From the NCBI GenBank assembly GCA_030533405.1, contig JAUNJF010000017.1, forward strand, positions 1-60,307: a stretch of DNA of 60,307 bases, read 5' to 3'. Of this stretch, positions 13,586 through 21,496 are shown one piece after another. Source of the stretch: Eubacteriales bacterium. GTDB lineage: Bacteria; Bacillota; Clostridia; Lachnospirales; Lachnospiraceae. Numbering within the stretch: the stretch's first letter is position 1; each line of letters starts with the position of its first letter. The notes under the pieces were generated by a model. It made no database searches and was not told the DNA's origin. It saw only the letters and a list, made by a program, of their open reading frames with translations. The position numbers were made by a program, and so were the translations under genes.

Positions 13586-14408
13586 ATTAAAGAAAAGCAA
13601 TCTTAATAATATTAAAGCAAAATTTGATGAAAAGGTAGGAACACATGTAAGTAGCCTAGAAAATGTAAATGCTTCTATGAATGAAGCATCGAATAATCAC
13701 GAAAGATCATTTCGTAAAAACTTCCACTTAGACTGGGCCGTTGGCATCGCTTCAGCAGCATTAATTGCCTGCATTATCGTTCCAAATGCAACCAAAACAG
13801 AAACCACTAAAGATCTTGCCGACAAGCAATCCGCTGCTGCAACAGAGACAGAAGTATCTACCAATGAAGAAATCATTGCAGATAATGATGATACTACCGA
13901 AATTGTAGCTAGCGAAGCAACTACAACAGAAGAAGACACTGCAAGTGATGTTGCAACAACCGAAGCTGTTGCTGATGATCCAACTGATATTAATGGAGAA
14001 ATCACGGAAGATGATGTAGCAAATTATGATGACATACGTGACTCTCAGGAAAACGGCGTGGATGGAACCATCAACGATTGGCCTAGTGGCTATGCTTATC
14101 CAACAAATGACGGACTCATTACACAAATCAAAATCATCGATAGCGATATCAAATTCTGCTTCGCAGCCCCTAAAGGAACACCAATCTATGCTGCAGGAGA
14201 AGGCAAAGTAATTCAAGTTGGAAGTAGCGATGTGGAAGGAAATTATGTTCAAATTGAGCTGTCAGATTCAACTGCAATACTCTATTGTCACTGCGATACC
14301 ATTTGTGTTGGAAAAGGTGATGCTGTAACCAAGGAAACACAAATCGGAACCATTGGTGCAACTGGACGAGTTACTGGTCCTGCAGTTAGTGTGTATATTT
14401 CGAAATAA
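13578..14408 (+). CDS. membrane anti-sigma-like protein with degenerate LytM/M23 domain
   Basis: 276 residues from ATG 13578 (GAAGGAG eight bases before; ATG 13572 is too close). Layout: about 50 cytoplasmic residues, one membrane helix (WAVGIASAALIACIIVP, about 50-68), a 90-residue acidic Thr/Glu-rich stalk, and a C-terminal LytM-like beta domain (DIKFCFAAPKGTPIYAAGEG, then GNYVQIELSDSTAILYCHCD). In active M23 peptidases the end reads HLHFE; here the equivalent is GPAVSVYISK, so catalytic histidines are missing. I infer an anti-sigma factor sensing the cell wall through a non-enzymatic LytM fold. Confidence 0.78.
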   Translation: MSKLKKSNLNNIKAKFDEKVGTHVSSLENVNASMNEASNNHERSFRKNFHLDWAVGIASAALIACIIVPNATKTETTKDLADKQSAAATETEVSTNEEIIADNDDTTEIVASEATTTEEDTASDVATTEAVADDPTDINGEITEDDVANYDDIRDSQENGVDGTINDWPSGYAYPTNDGLITQIKIIDSDIKFCFAAPKGTPIYAAGEGKVIQVGSSDVEGNYVQIELSDSTAILYCHCDTICVGKGDAVTKETQIGTIGATGRVTGPAVSVYISK

Positions 14409-14460
14409 ATATTTTGTCATTATAAAAAATAACGCTATAATTTTAGTTACCATCTCATAA

Positions 14461-14507
14461 AAAAAGCATTTTGTATGTAGTATGACTACTTCTACAAAAT
14501 GCTTTTT
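14461..14507. terminator. bidirectional terminator
   Basis: AAAAAGCATTTTGTA pairs perfectly with TACAAAATGCTTTTT, with a smaller inner stem GTAGT/ACTAC. It separates the convergent anti-sigma gene (plus) and macro-domain fragment (minus). Confidence 0.93.
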
Positions 14508-14518
14508 CTTACTATTCT

Positions 14519-14929
14519 TTATTGCATCAGGGAATCCTTACATTTCTTGGTTTCAACCATTTCATTAGCACTAAATGCGCATAACTTTACATCTATATCA
14601 TAATCCGGATAATCCTGAACAAATCGTTTATAAGCTCTCACACACTGCTTTGTGGACTCTGCGACAGGATTCGCTAAGGAGCCGCCAAATATTCCTGCAC
14701 TAATTAATGGAAATGAAATACTGTGATAACCATTATCCATCATTACCTTTAAAGAATTATAATATGCTTCATATAGTTCCTTAAATGCAGTTGGAGTCAC
14801 TGCAAAGTTCGGTCCTACTGCATGAATAAATGCCTTCGCGTTTTTAAGATTAAATGCTGGTGTTATAACAGCAGCTCCATCCTTAAGAGGAGTTTTATGC
14901 TTACTGCAAGCAGCTGTCAATTCCTGCAT
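14519..14929 (-). pseudogene. macro-domain (ADP-ribose binding) protein, N-terminus lost
   Basis: 136 residues beginning MQELTAACSKHKTPLKDGAA. The middle and end of a macro domain are clear: AFIHAVGPNF, SISFPLISAGIFGGSLANPV (the phosphate-binding SxGIFG loop) and CAFSANEM. The usual first 40-50 residues with the first strand and the AIVNAAN loop that holds the adenosine are absent, and the bases upstream hold only a hairpin. So the gene is truncated by a rearrangement, or was recruited as a fragment. Confidence 0.7.
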
Positions 14930-14953
14930 CTATGAAATTTACATAGGGAAAGA

Positions 14954-14989
14954 TAAGGCGTTGATCATAATTGATTGACGCCTTATTTT
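14954..14989 (+). terminator. hairpin with T-run
   Basis: TAAGGCGT and ACGCCTTA across a 16-base loop, followed by TTTTA. It lies where the missing front of the macro-domain gene should be. It may be the terminator of a lost neighbour. Confidence 0.55.
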
Positions 14990-15272
14990 ATGTAGTGCTA
15001 TCTAGTTTGCGGTATGGTATAATGGTTGAAAACTTGTGTAGGTTGTACAATTTGGAGAAAATGCGTAGATATATACGTCTTTAAGGGAAATCCGAATTTC
15101 CATAAAGAGTGGGGATGTAATATGATTATTAAAAGAAGTTAGCAACTCCTAGTTTAGCTAATTATTATGATGATGGAGAAAAGGAATAAATAGTTAGACA
15201 CTTTCTTTGAATGTGTAATATTGTGAATTAGAAAAATAAAAATACAAGTTGTAGTAAATGGAGGATAAGAGT
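14990..15272 (+). promoter_or_regulatory. long leader with extended -10 promoter
   Basis: TGGTATAAT (15015-15023) is an extended -10 box. Downstream lie two mini-ORFs with ribosome binding sites (ATG 15061, seven codons; ATG 15122, six codons) and a small GGAAATCCGAATTTCC hairpin near 15087. This may be a decayed gene or a regulated leader for the flavodoxin-like gene. Evidence is weak. Confidence 0.4.
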
Positions 15273-15800
15273 ATGAAAATTGTGATAGTAAATGGTAGTG
15301 CAAGAAAGGGAAATACGCTTGCAGCGATTGATGCCTTTTCAGAGGGGGCAAAAGAATCTAATGAGATTGAAGTTTTGCAGGCGGATAAACTAAAGATTGA
15401 TTTTTGTAAGGGATGTGGTGTTTGTGAATGTTATAAGGGGTGTGTAGACAAGGATGATACGAATTCGACAATTGATAAGCTTGTAGAGGCAGATATGATT
15501 GTTTTTGCTACGCCGGTTTATTGGTGGGGAATGACAGCACAACTTAAGCTTATTATTGACAAGTGCTACTGTAGAGGTGCACAGTTGAAGGGTAAGAAGA
15601 TTGGCGTACTTGTTCCAGGCGGCTCACCTGTTGAGGCAACGCAGTACGAATTGATTAAAAAACAATTTGAATGTATGGCACAGTATTTGTCTTGGGATAT
15701 CCTTTTCTATAAGTCATTTTATGCTACGGGAAAAGATGAAATCAGGAATGATGACGCCCTTGTTAAGGAATTAGCTGAATTAGGTAGAAGCATATCATGA
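15273..15800 (+). CDS. flavodoxin-like NAD(P)H-dependent FMN reductase / iron-sulfur flavoprotein type
   Basis: 175 residues from ATG 15273 (GGAGG 10 bases upstream). The N-terminal VIVNGSARKGNTLAAI is the FMN phosphate-binding loop. DFCKGCGVCECYKGCVDKDD supplies a close-set cysteine cluster typical of the multimeric flavodoxin WrbA / iron-sulfur flavoprotein family. FATPVYWWGMTAQLKLIIDK is the second FMN contact. It probably reduces quinones or other electron acceptors. Its physiological substrate is unknown. Confidence 0.85.
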   Translation: MKIVIVNGSARKGNTLAAIDAFSEGAKESNEIEVLQADKLKIDFCKGCGVCECYKGCVDKDDTNSTIDKLVEADMIVFATPVYWWGMTAQLKLIIDKCYCRGAQLKGKKIGVLVPGGSPVEATQYELIKKQFECMAQYLSWDILFYKSFYATGKDEIRNDDALVKELAELGRSIS

Positions 15801-15857
15801 GCCAAGAACTCCAAATGTTGGGATTGTTACATTACATTCAAAGGTGAAGGGGATTTT

Positions 15858-17378
15858 ATGGAAAATAACAATATGGATAAGAAAAAACTGAAAACGGTAG
15901 CGAATGGCTATGCATTGATTGTAATCATTGTAAACTTTGTCGGGTATTTAATGGCAAATTCAGGAGGAATGCCGGTTGCTGAGACGGGAGATTATATAAT
16001 TTGGCTCGATTTTTTGAATGAGAATCCATGGGTGATGATTATCCTTAGTATAGTAGCATTTGGAGTACCTACTGCTTGGATTATTCGATACCGTACTATT
16101 ATGATAAAAAGGGAAAATAATCGTATCGTCAATATTCCGTTCGTATATTCGGCATTGGCTTGTTTAGGTTGGATTATTTCTTTTTTCATGGAGGTTGCAT
16201 GTCTGTTATGGGTTAAGAGTCAATATCATATCAGTATTACAGAGATTGCAGTTGTATCATTTTTAAATATTTTGCAGGAGGCAATATGTATTTTTACGCT
16301 TAGCTTTCTGATTTTGAATTTTATACATAGAAAATGGGTGTTACCGAGATTTTATCCCGATGGTAATCTTAGTAAAATTGCAATTGGTATGAAACCTTCC
16401 GTACGTTTTATCGTGAATGTTTTTTATCTTTCTATCTGTATATTTCCTGTTTTTTTTATGACTTCAACTATGATTTCGGTTATTCGAAATCATAGTATTG
16501 TTATGGATCCTACGGTTTTTATTGTATTAGGTCTAATATTGTTTTTTAGCGCTATTATCCTATGGATGTTTTGTGATAATCTTACTGCTCCACTAAATAA
16601 GCTAAAGCTGGGAGTTCAAAAAATAGAGGCAGGAGACTACAATCATCATGTCGATATTGTAAGCAATGATGAGTTTGGTGAATTGGCAGATGCATTTAAT
16701 GAAATGTCTAGTTCGCTTGACGAGAAAAATAAGAAAATACATGCAATACAAAATTCTATTATAAAAGGAATGGCGGTTATGGTTGAAAGTCGTGATAACA
16801 GTACGGGCGGGCATATTAGTAGGACAAGTGACTGTGTCAAAGTGTTTATGGACAAGTTGGTACAGACGGAGACTGGAGCACAGATATCCCCTGCGTTTTG
16901 TAAAGCTGTAATTAAAGCGGCTCCTATGCATGATTTGGGTAAGATTGCAGTAGATGATGCGATTCTTCGAAAACCTGGCAAATTTACTGATGCAGAATAC
17001 GAAATTATGAAGACACATTCCGCAGAAGGTGCGCGAATTGTAAAAAGTGTTCTTGCACAGGTGGATGATGAGGAATTTAAAAAAATAGCAATTAATGTTG
17101 CACATTATCATCATGAAAAATGGAATGGAACAGGATATCCCGAGAAGATAAGTGGTGAAGACATACCTTTTGAAGCAAGAATTATGGCGCTTGCAGATGT
17201 GTTTGATGCACTGGTTAGTAAGAGATGCTACAAGGACAGCTTTGACTATGATAAGGCTTTTCAAATTATTGAGGAGTCACTTGGATCACATTTTGATCCA
17301 GAACTTGGACGTATATTTATTGAATGTCGTTCGGAACTTGAAAAACTCTATGATGGATATAATGCTGAAACCATGTAG
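15858..17378 (+). CDS. membrane HAMP - HD-GYP signalling protein (probable c-di-GMP phosphodiesterase)
   Basis: 506 residues. Six or so membrane helices fill residues 12-260. A HAMP linker follows (LTAPLNKLKLGVQKIEAGDY), then the HD-GYP domain: HDLGKI at about 358-363, a HYHHEKWNGTGYP block holding the GYP triad (about 418-430), and LADVFDALVSKRCYK. All metal ligands visible by eye are present, so it should be active on cyclic di-GMP or a related dinucleotide. Start ATG 15858 has GAAGGGGA upstream. An EAL phosphodiesterase follows at 18132. Confidence 0.9.
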   Translation: MENNNMDKKKLKTVANGYALIVIIVNFVGYLMANSGGMPVAETGDYIIWLDFLNENPWVMIILSIVAFGVPTAWIIRYRTIMIKRENNRIVNIPFVYSALACLGWIISFFMEVACLLWVKSQYHISITEIAVVSFLNILQEAICIFTLSFLILNFIHRKWVLPRFYPDGNLSKIAIGMKPSVRFIVNVFYLSICIFPVFFMTSTMISVIRNHSIVMDPTVFIVLGLILFFSAIILWMFCDNLTAPLNKLKLGVQKIEAGDYNHHVDIVSNDEFGELADAFNEMSSSLDEKNKKIHAIQNSIIKGMAVMVESRDNSTGGHISRTSDCVKVFMDKLVQTETGAQISPAFCKAVIKAAPMHDLGKIAVDDAILRKPGKFTDAEYEIMKTHSAEGARIVKSVLAQVDDEEFKKIAINVAHYHHEKWNGTGYPEKISGEDIPFEARIMALADVFDALVSKRCYKDSFDYDKAFQIIEESLGSHFDPELGRIFIECRSELEKLYDGYNAETM

Positions 17379-17484
17379 ATGATAAAGAATGAATATTTGC
17401 CATGTGATTGATTCCAATAGGATTAGTATAAGGATATATTATATGATATAATTACAAAAATATTTTGGAAATGGGAGAAAAACA

Positions 17485-17960
17485 ATGAGAACAGGATTTA
17501 TGAAAAAAGTTGCAAGTGGAGTATTAGCCATGGCTATGGCATTTACAATGTGTTCGCCAGTAAAGGCGGAGGCGAAAGCAAAGGTATCGTATGTGATGAC
17601 ATCTATGAGAGTATATACATGTGATTCTACCGATGGCAAGCTGAAACTTGAAGAGTGTTTTAAGTATAGTGTGAACAAAAAAGGTGATGTTACAAAAAAG
17701 GACATTATACATATTTAACAACGGGTGAAAATTACAGTAAAGTATATGCCAAAAAGCCAGTCACTTCGGTTGTTGAAAATTATACATACAAAAATGGATT
17801 GTTGACAAACGTAAAATGTTCAGATGGTGGAAAAAGAGTGTATACATATGAGTATGAGGCTGACAAAACAAAGAAAAATGTTGCTTCTTGTACACAGAAA
17901 AATAAATATGGCAAGATTGTGGAGAAGAAAAAGTACACATATAAAAAGATTACAAAATAA
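17485..17960 (+). CDS. small secreted protein split by a -1 frameshift
   Basis: ATG 17485 opens a 77-codon frame with a clear signal peptide (KKVASGVLAMAMAFTMCSPVKA, cleavage after about residue 29) that stops at 17718. A second frame, one base back, continues from 17700 to the stop at 17958-17960 and encodes GHYTYLTTGENYSKVYAKKP and 66 more residues of the same basic, Tyr/Lys-rich style (YTYKNGLL, YEYEADKTKKN, KKYTYKKITK). Joined, the product is 158 residues. Either the gene lost one A in an A-tract, or it uses programmed frameshifting; see the heptamer. Family not recognised. Confidence 0.65.
17694..17700 (+). other. A_AAA_AAG slippery heptamer in frame
   Basis: Codons 70-72 read ACA AAA AAG, so bases 17694-17700 form A_AAA_AAG in the correct phase, the same heptamer used by E. 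coli dnaX. A -1 slip here moves exactly into the downstream open frame. An AAGGTG Shine-Dalgarno-like stretch ends eight bases before it, as dnaX has. No strong downstream stem was found by eye. Confidence 0.55.
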
Positions 17961-17978
17961 AAGGGATGTACCCTTGAC

Positions 17979-18018
17979 AATAGGCGGTTTCTATTTCATA
18001 TAGAGGCTGCCTATTTTT
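17979..18018 (+). terminator. Rho-independent terminator
   Basis: AATAGGC and GCCTATT around a long loop, running into T6. It ends the secreted-protein transcript. Confidence 0.75.
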
Positions 18019-18131
18019 TGTTGGGAAATTTAACGGTATATGCAGAATATTCCGTTGAAAGGAAATGTCACATTATGGTAAAATAAAAATAATGTAAAAT
18101 GGTTAATGCATTGGGGATGGGAGATGATAGG

Positions 18132-20393
18132 ATGAAGACAGCATATACAGTTAGCTTGTTGTTTATCTTGATTATAATGTTAGGCGTGGGTTATCGTGCA
18201 AAACTGAAAAATACTGAACTTGCAAAAGCGTTACTTCGATTAACATGCGCAGTTGCGATAACGGTTGTAAGTAGTGTTTTGGCTATTTTTTTGCCGGCGG
18301 AACCGATTGCACTTGTTATGCAAACAGTGCATTTTGTTGCAACAGAGTGGATGTTTATATTTTTGTTGGCTTTTTTTGAAAGATATGTAGATGGATATCA
18401 TGGTAAAATGGTTGTACGTATTGTGGTGTATTTATATTCTGCAGTGTGTTCGGTTATGTTGTTGTTAAATGGTGTTTTTCATCATGTGGTTTATTGTGAA
18501 TACAGAATGGCACGGGGGATTCGTTATCGAATGTTTCGAACGATTTCGCCTTGGTATAAATTTCATTCATATTTTTCTTATGTGATTGCACTTCTCGCGT
18601 TGCTAATATTAATAGGGGCAACATTTAAAACGACATCTTTTTACCGAAAAAAATATTTTCCGGCAGCAGTTGCACTACTCATTACGATGGGATTAGAGGG
18701 ACTATGTGCGGCTAGAGATTCTTTGATGGATTATGCGTTGTTCGGATATTTGGGACTTGCTATATTTCTGATTTACTATTCCGTATATCATGTGAATAGT
18801 AGATTAATTACGAAAACCTTATCATTGGTTACAACGGAGACTGCAGGAGGTGTGGTCTGCTTTGATATAACCGGGAAATGTATTTATGCCAATGATGTGG
18901 CATTTTCTTTATACAAAGATGTAGATGAACTGTCAGATTTTGAAACTATTTTTTCTAAATATGAGTATGGAGAAAGTCAGCAGGATAAAAAATGGACTGA
19001 GAATTTTGAAACAAACCAAAAGAAACAATATTTTGAAATCAATTATGGAAGATTAGAGGATAAGAAGAAGGAATATATTGGTTGTTATTTTTATTTGTAT
19101 GATAAGACGGCGGATGTGTTAAGCTTGGAAGAAGCAAGATATCAGGCTACACATGATGGTTTGACGGGCATATATAATGATGATGGTTTCAAACAAAGTG
19201 TTGAACAGTTGCTGAATGAATATCCTAATGAAGAGTGGTATATTGTGACAGCGGATATTAAAGATTTCAAGTTAATTAATGATTTGTTTGGATATGAAAC
19301 AGGTGATAAAGTATTAATTGCAACTGCAAATGGTTTGAAATCAAATTTGCCAGAATATGCACCATGTTGTAGGAAAACAAGCGACCATTTCTATTTTTGT
19401 ATGCGCAAATCAGATTTTTCTGAAAAAGAAGTGACGGCATGGACAAAATCGGTTGCGAATATTTTGACAAAGTATGATTTCCAATTTGTGATGCATTATG
19501 GCGTGTACCAAATCCAAAAAGAAGATGGTGACGTGGGAATTATGTGTGATTATGCAAGAATGGCAGAGTATGCTGTAAAGGAAAACTATGACCACTACTT
19601 CGAGTATTTTGATAAGAAGATGATGCAGGAAATTCTGCGAATCAAGAATGTGTTAAGAAGTTTTGATGATGCGTTGCTTTATGACCAGTTTAAAATGTTC
19701 TTACAACCACAGGTGAATACCGTAGGAGAAGTAATTGGTGCTGAGGCTTTGGTACGATGGGAACATCCGACATACGGGTTGCTCAGTCCAGGGGAATTTG
19801 TCCCTGTTTTTGAAAATGTAGGTTTGATTTATAAACTGGATCAATATATATGGGAGCAGGCTGCAAAGAAACTGAATCAATGGCGTGGTACAGAGAAAGA
19901 ACATTTTCATATTTCTGTCAACATATCTCCGAAAGATTTTCAGTATATTGATATTTATGAGACTTTTGTTGGGTTAGTAAAAAAATATGAAATAAACCCA
20001 AAACAATTGAAGTTAGAGATTACAGAATCTGCGTTTATGAATGAACCAGAAAAGCAATTGGCGTTGATTGCAAAATTGCAAGCGTATGGCTTTTATGTGG
20101 AGATTGATGACTTTGGAAGTGGATATTCTTCTTTAAATATTTTAAAAGACATGAAAGTTAATGTAATAAAAATTGATATGGGATTTTTGAAAAAGACCAA
20201 AGAAGTCGAACGTTCTCAAATTATTATTGATACCATTATCAAATTGGCAAAGCTTCTGAATATGGAAGTTGTGTCGGAGGGTGTTGAGGAAAAAGAGCAG
20301 ATAGAGTTCTTGAGCGAGGCTGGTTGCGACTTGTTTCAAGGCTATTATTTCGATAAGCCGATTTCTGTTTCAGAATTTGAAAGGAAATATTAA
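18132..20393 (+). CDS. membrane PAS-like / degenerate GGDEF / EAL c-di-GMP phosphodiesterase
   Basis: 753 residues from ATG 18132 (GGGAG upstream; ATG 18099 and 18117 possible). About eight membrane helices cover residues 3-225, then a PAS-like segment, a GGDEF domain whose signature has become TSDHF (about 416-420), so no cyclase activity is expected, and a full EAL domain. EAL residues are intact: EALVRWEHP (538), SVNISPKDF, KLEITES, EIDDFGSGYSS, NVIKIDMGFL, SEGVE and QGYYF. It should degrade c-di-GMP, with the dead GGDEF possibly acting as a GTP sensor. Confidence 0.92.
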   Translation: MKTAYTVSLLFILIIMLGVGYRAKLKNTELAKALLRLTCAVAITVVSSVLAIFLPAEPIALVMQTVHFVATEWMFIFLLAFFERYVDGYHGKMVVRIVVYLYSAVCSVMLLLNGVFHHVVYCEYRMARGIRYRMFRTISPWYKFHSYFSYVIALLALLILIGATFKTTSFYRKKYFPAAVALLITMGLEGLCAARDSLMDYALFGYLGLAIFLIYYSVYHVNSRLITKTLSLVTTETAGGVVCFDITGKCIYANDVAFSLYKDVDELSDFETIFSKYEYGESQQDKKWTENFETNQKKQYFEINYGRLEDKKKEYIGCYFYLYDKTADVLSLEEARYQATHDGLTGIYNDDGFKQSVEQLLNEYPNEEWYIVTADIKDFKLINDLFGYETGDKVLIATANGLKSNLPEYAPCCRKTSDHFYFCMRKSDFSEKEVTAWTKSVANILTKYDFQFVMHYGVYQIQKEDGDVGIMCDYARMAEYAVKENYDHYFEYFDKKMMQEILRIKNVLRSFDDALLYDQFKMFLQPQVNTVGEVIGAEALVRWEHPTYGLLSPGEFVPVFENVGLIYKLDQYIWEQAAKKLNQWRGTEKEHFHISVNISPKDFQYIDIYETFVGLVKKYEINPKQLKLEITESAFMNEPEKQLALIAKLQAYGFYVEIDDFGSGYSSLNILKDMKVNVIKIDMGFLKKTKEVERSQIIIDTIIKLAKLLNMEVVSEGVEEKEQIEFLSEAGCDLFQGYYFDKPISVSEFERKY

Positions 20394-20491
20394 ATAAAAA
20401 AAGGGTTTTTGAAAAGGTGTGTCGTATATTAAAGAATGGACGGCAAAAATCCTCATTTGTGATAGAAAAAGGACGATAGAAGGGATAAGGA

Positions 20492-21496
20492 ATGAATATT
20501 AGGGAAAAGCTAGAAACATGGGAACATGAATATTTATGTGAATATGCAGCATTTTCTGATCAGTCGAAGGGGAGAGATCAGGAAGAACCTATGTGTGATG
20601 TGCGAACAATCTATCAAAGAGATAGAGATCGAATATTGCACAGTAAGTCTTTTCGTCGTTTGAAACAGAAAACACAAGTATTTCTTTCGCCTGAAGGAGA
20701 TCATTATCGAACAAGATTGACACATACGTTAGAAGTGTCACAGACTGCTCGAACAATTGCAAGAGCACTTCGTTTGAATGAAGAGCTGACAGAAGCGATT
20801 GCACTTGGTCATGATTTGGGGCATACACCTTTTGGACATGCAGGAGAACGTGCTTTGAATGAGGTTTGTTCGAAAGGGTTCAAGCACAACGAACAGAGCA
20901 TTCGTGTGGTAGAGCGATTGGAGAAAAAAGGAAGAGGATTGAATCTGACTGTAGAAGTTCGTGATGGCATTTTGCATCACAAAACAACAGGAAGTCCTTC
21001 CACATTAGAGGGAAAGATTGTACAAATCGCAGATAAGATTGCTTATATCAATCATGATATTGATGATGCAATTCGTGGTGGTATTTTATTAGAAGAACAT
21101 TTACCAAAAGATTGTACTATGTATTTAGGTAATCGAACAAGAGACCGATTGAATACGATTATTCATGATGTGATTGCTAACAGTGAAGGGAAAAATGATA
21201 TTGTTTGTTCCCCGGAGATTCGACAGGCAATGACTGGACTTAGAAGCTTCTTGTTTGAACATGTCTATACGAATCCTGTTGCAAAAGGTGAAGAAGGAAA
21301 AGCAAAACGAATGCTACAGGAACTTTTTGGTTATTATAATAGTCATCCAGAGAATATGCCAGAAGAGTTTGTTTCTATGATTGAAAACGGCGAGGAACGA
21401 GAAGTAGTAGTGTGTGATTATATTGCAGGAATGACAGATAATTATGCAGTACTGAAGTTCCAGGAGGCATTTGAACCATCTGGTTGGAAACGGTAG
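20492..21496 (+). CDS. dgt: deoxyguanosinetriphosphate triphosphohydrolase-like protein
   Basis: 334 residues, the short dGTPase form. HSKSFRRLKQKTQVF and RTRLTHTLEVSQTARTIARA carry the first HD histidine. LGHDLGHTPFGHAGE is the second HD motif, and KIAYINHDIDDAIR closes the metal site. It hydrolyses dNTP to deoxynucleoside plus triphosphate. Its stop codon touches the dnaG start codon, and in Clostridia dgt-dnaG-rpoD commonly forms the macromolecular synthesis operon. Confidence 0.94.
   Translation: MNIREKLETWEHEYLCEYAAFSDQSKGRDQEEPMCDVRTIYQRDRDRILHSKSFRRLKQKTQVFLSPEGDHYRTRLTHTLEVSQTARTIARALRLNEELTEAIALGHDLGHTPFGHAGERALNEVCSKGFKHNEQSIRVVERLEKKGRGLNLTVEVRDGILHHKTTGSPSTLEGKIVQIADKIAYINHDIDDAIRGGILLEEHLPKDCTMYLGNRTRDRLNTIIHDVIANSEGKNDIVCSPEIRQAMTGLRSFLFEHVYTNPVAKGEEGKAKRMLQELFGYYNSHPENMPEEFVSMIENGEEREVVVCDYIAGMTDNYAVLKFQEAFEPSGWKR

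Noticed and set aside
13697-14252. Minus-strand frames of 102 and 163 codons
   Set aside because: Antisense of the Thr/Glu-rich stalk of the anti-sigma-like protein; no start signals.
16602-17264. 220-codon minus-strand open frame
   Set aside because: Shadow of the HD-GYP coding sequence; composition rich in Cys, His and Phe is typical of antisense frames.
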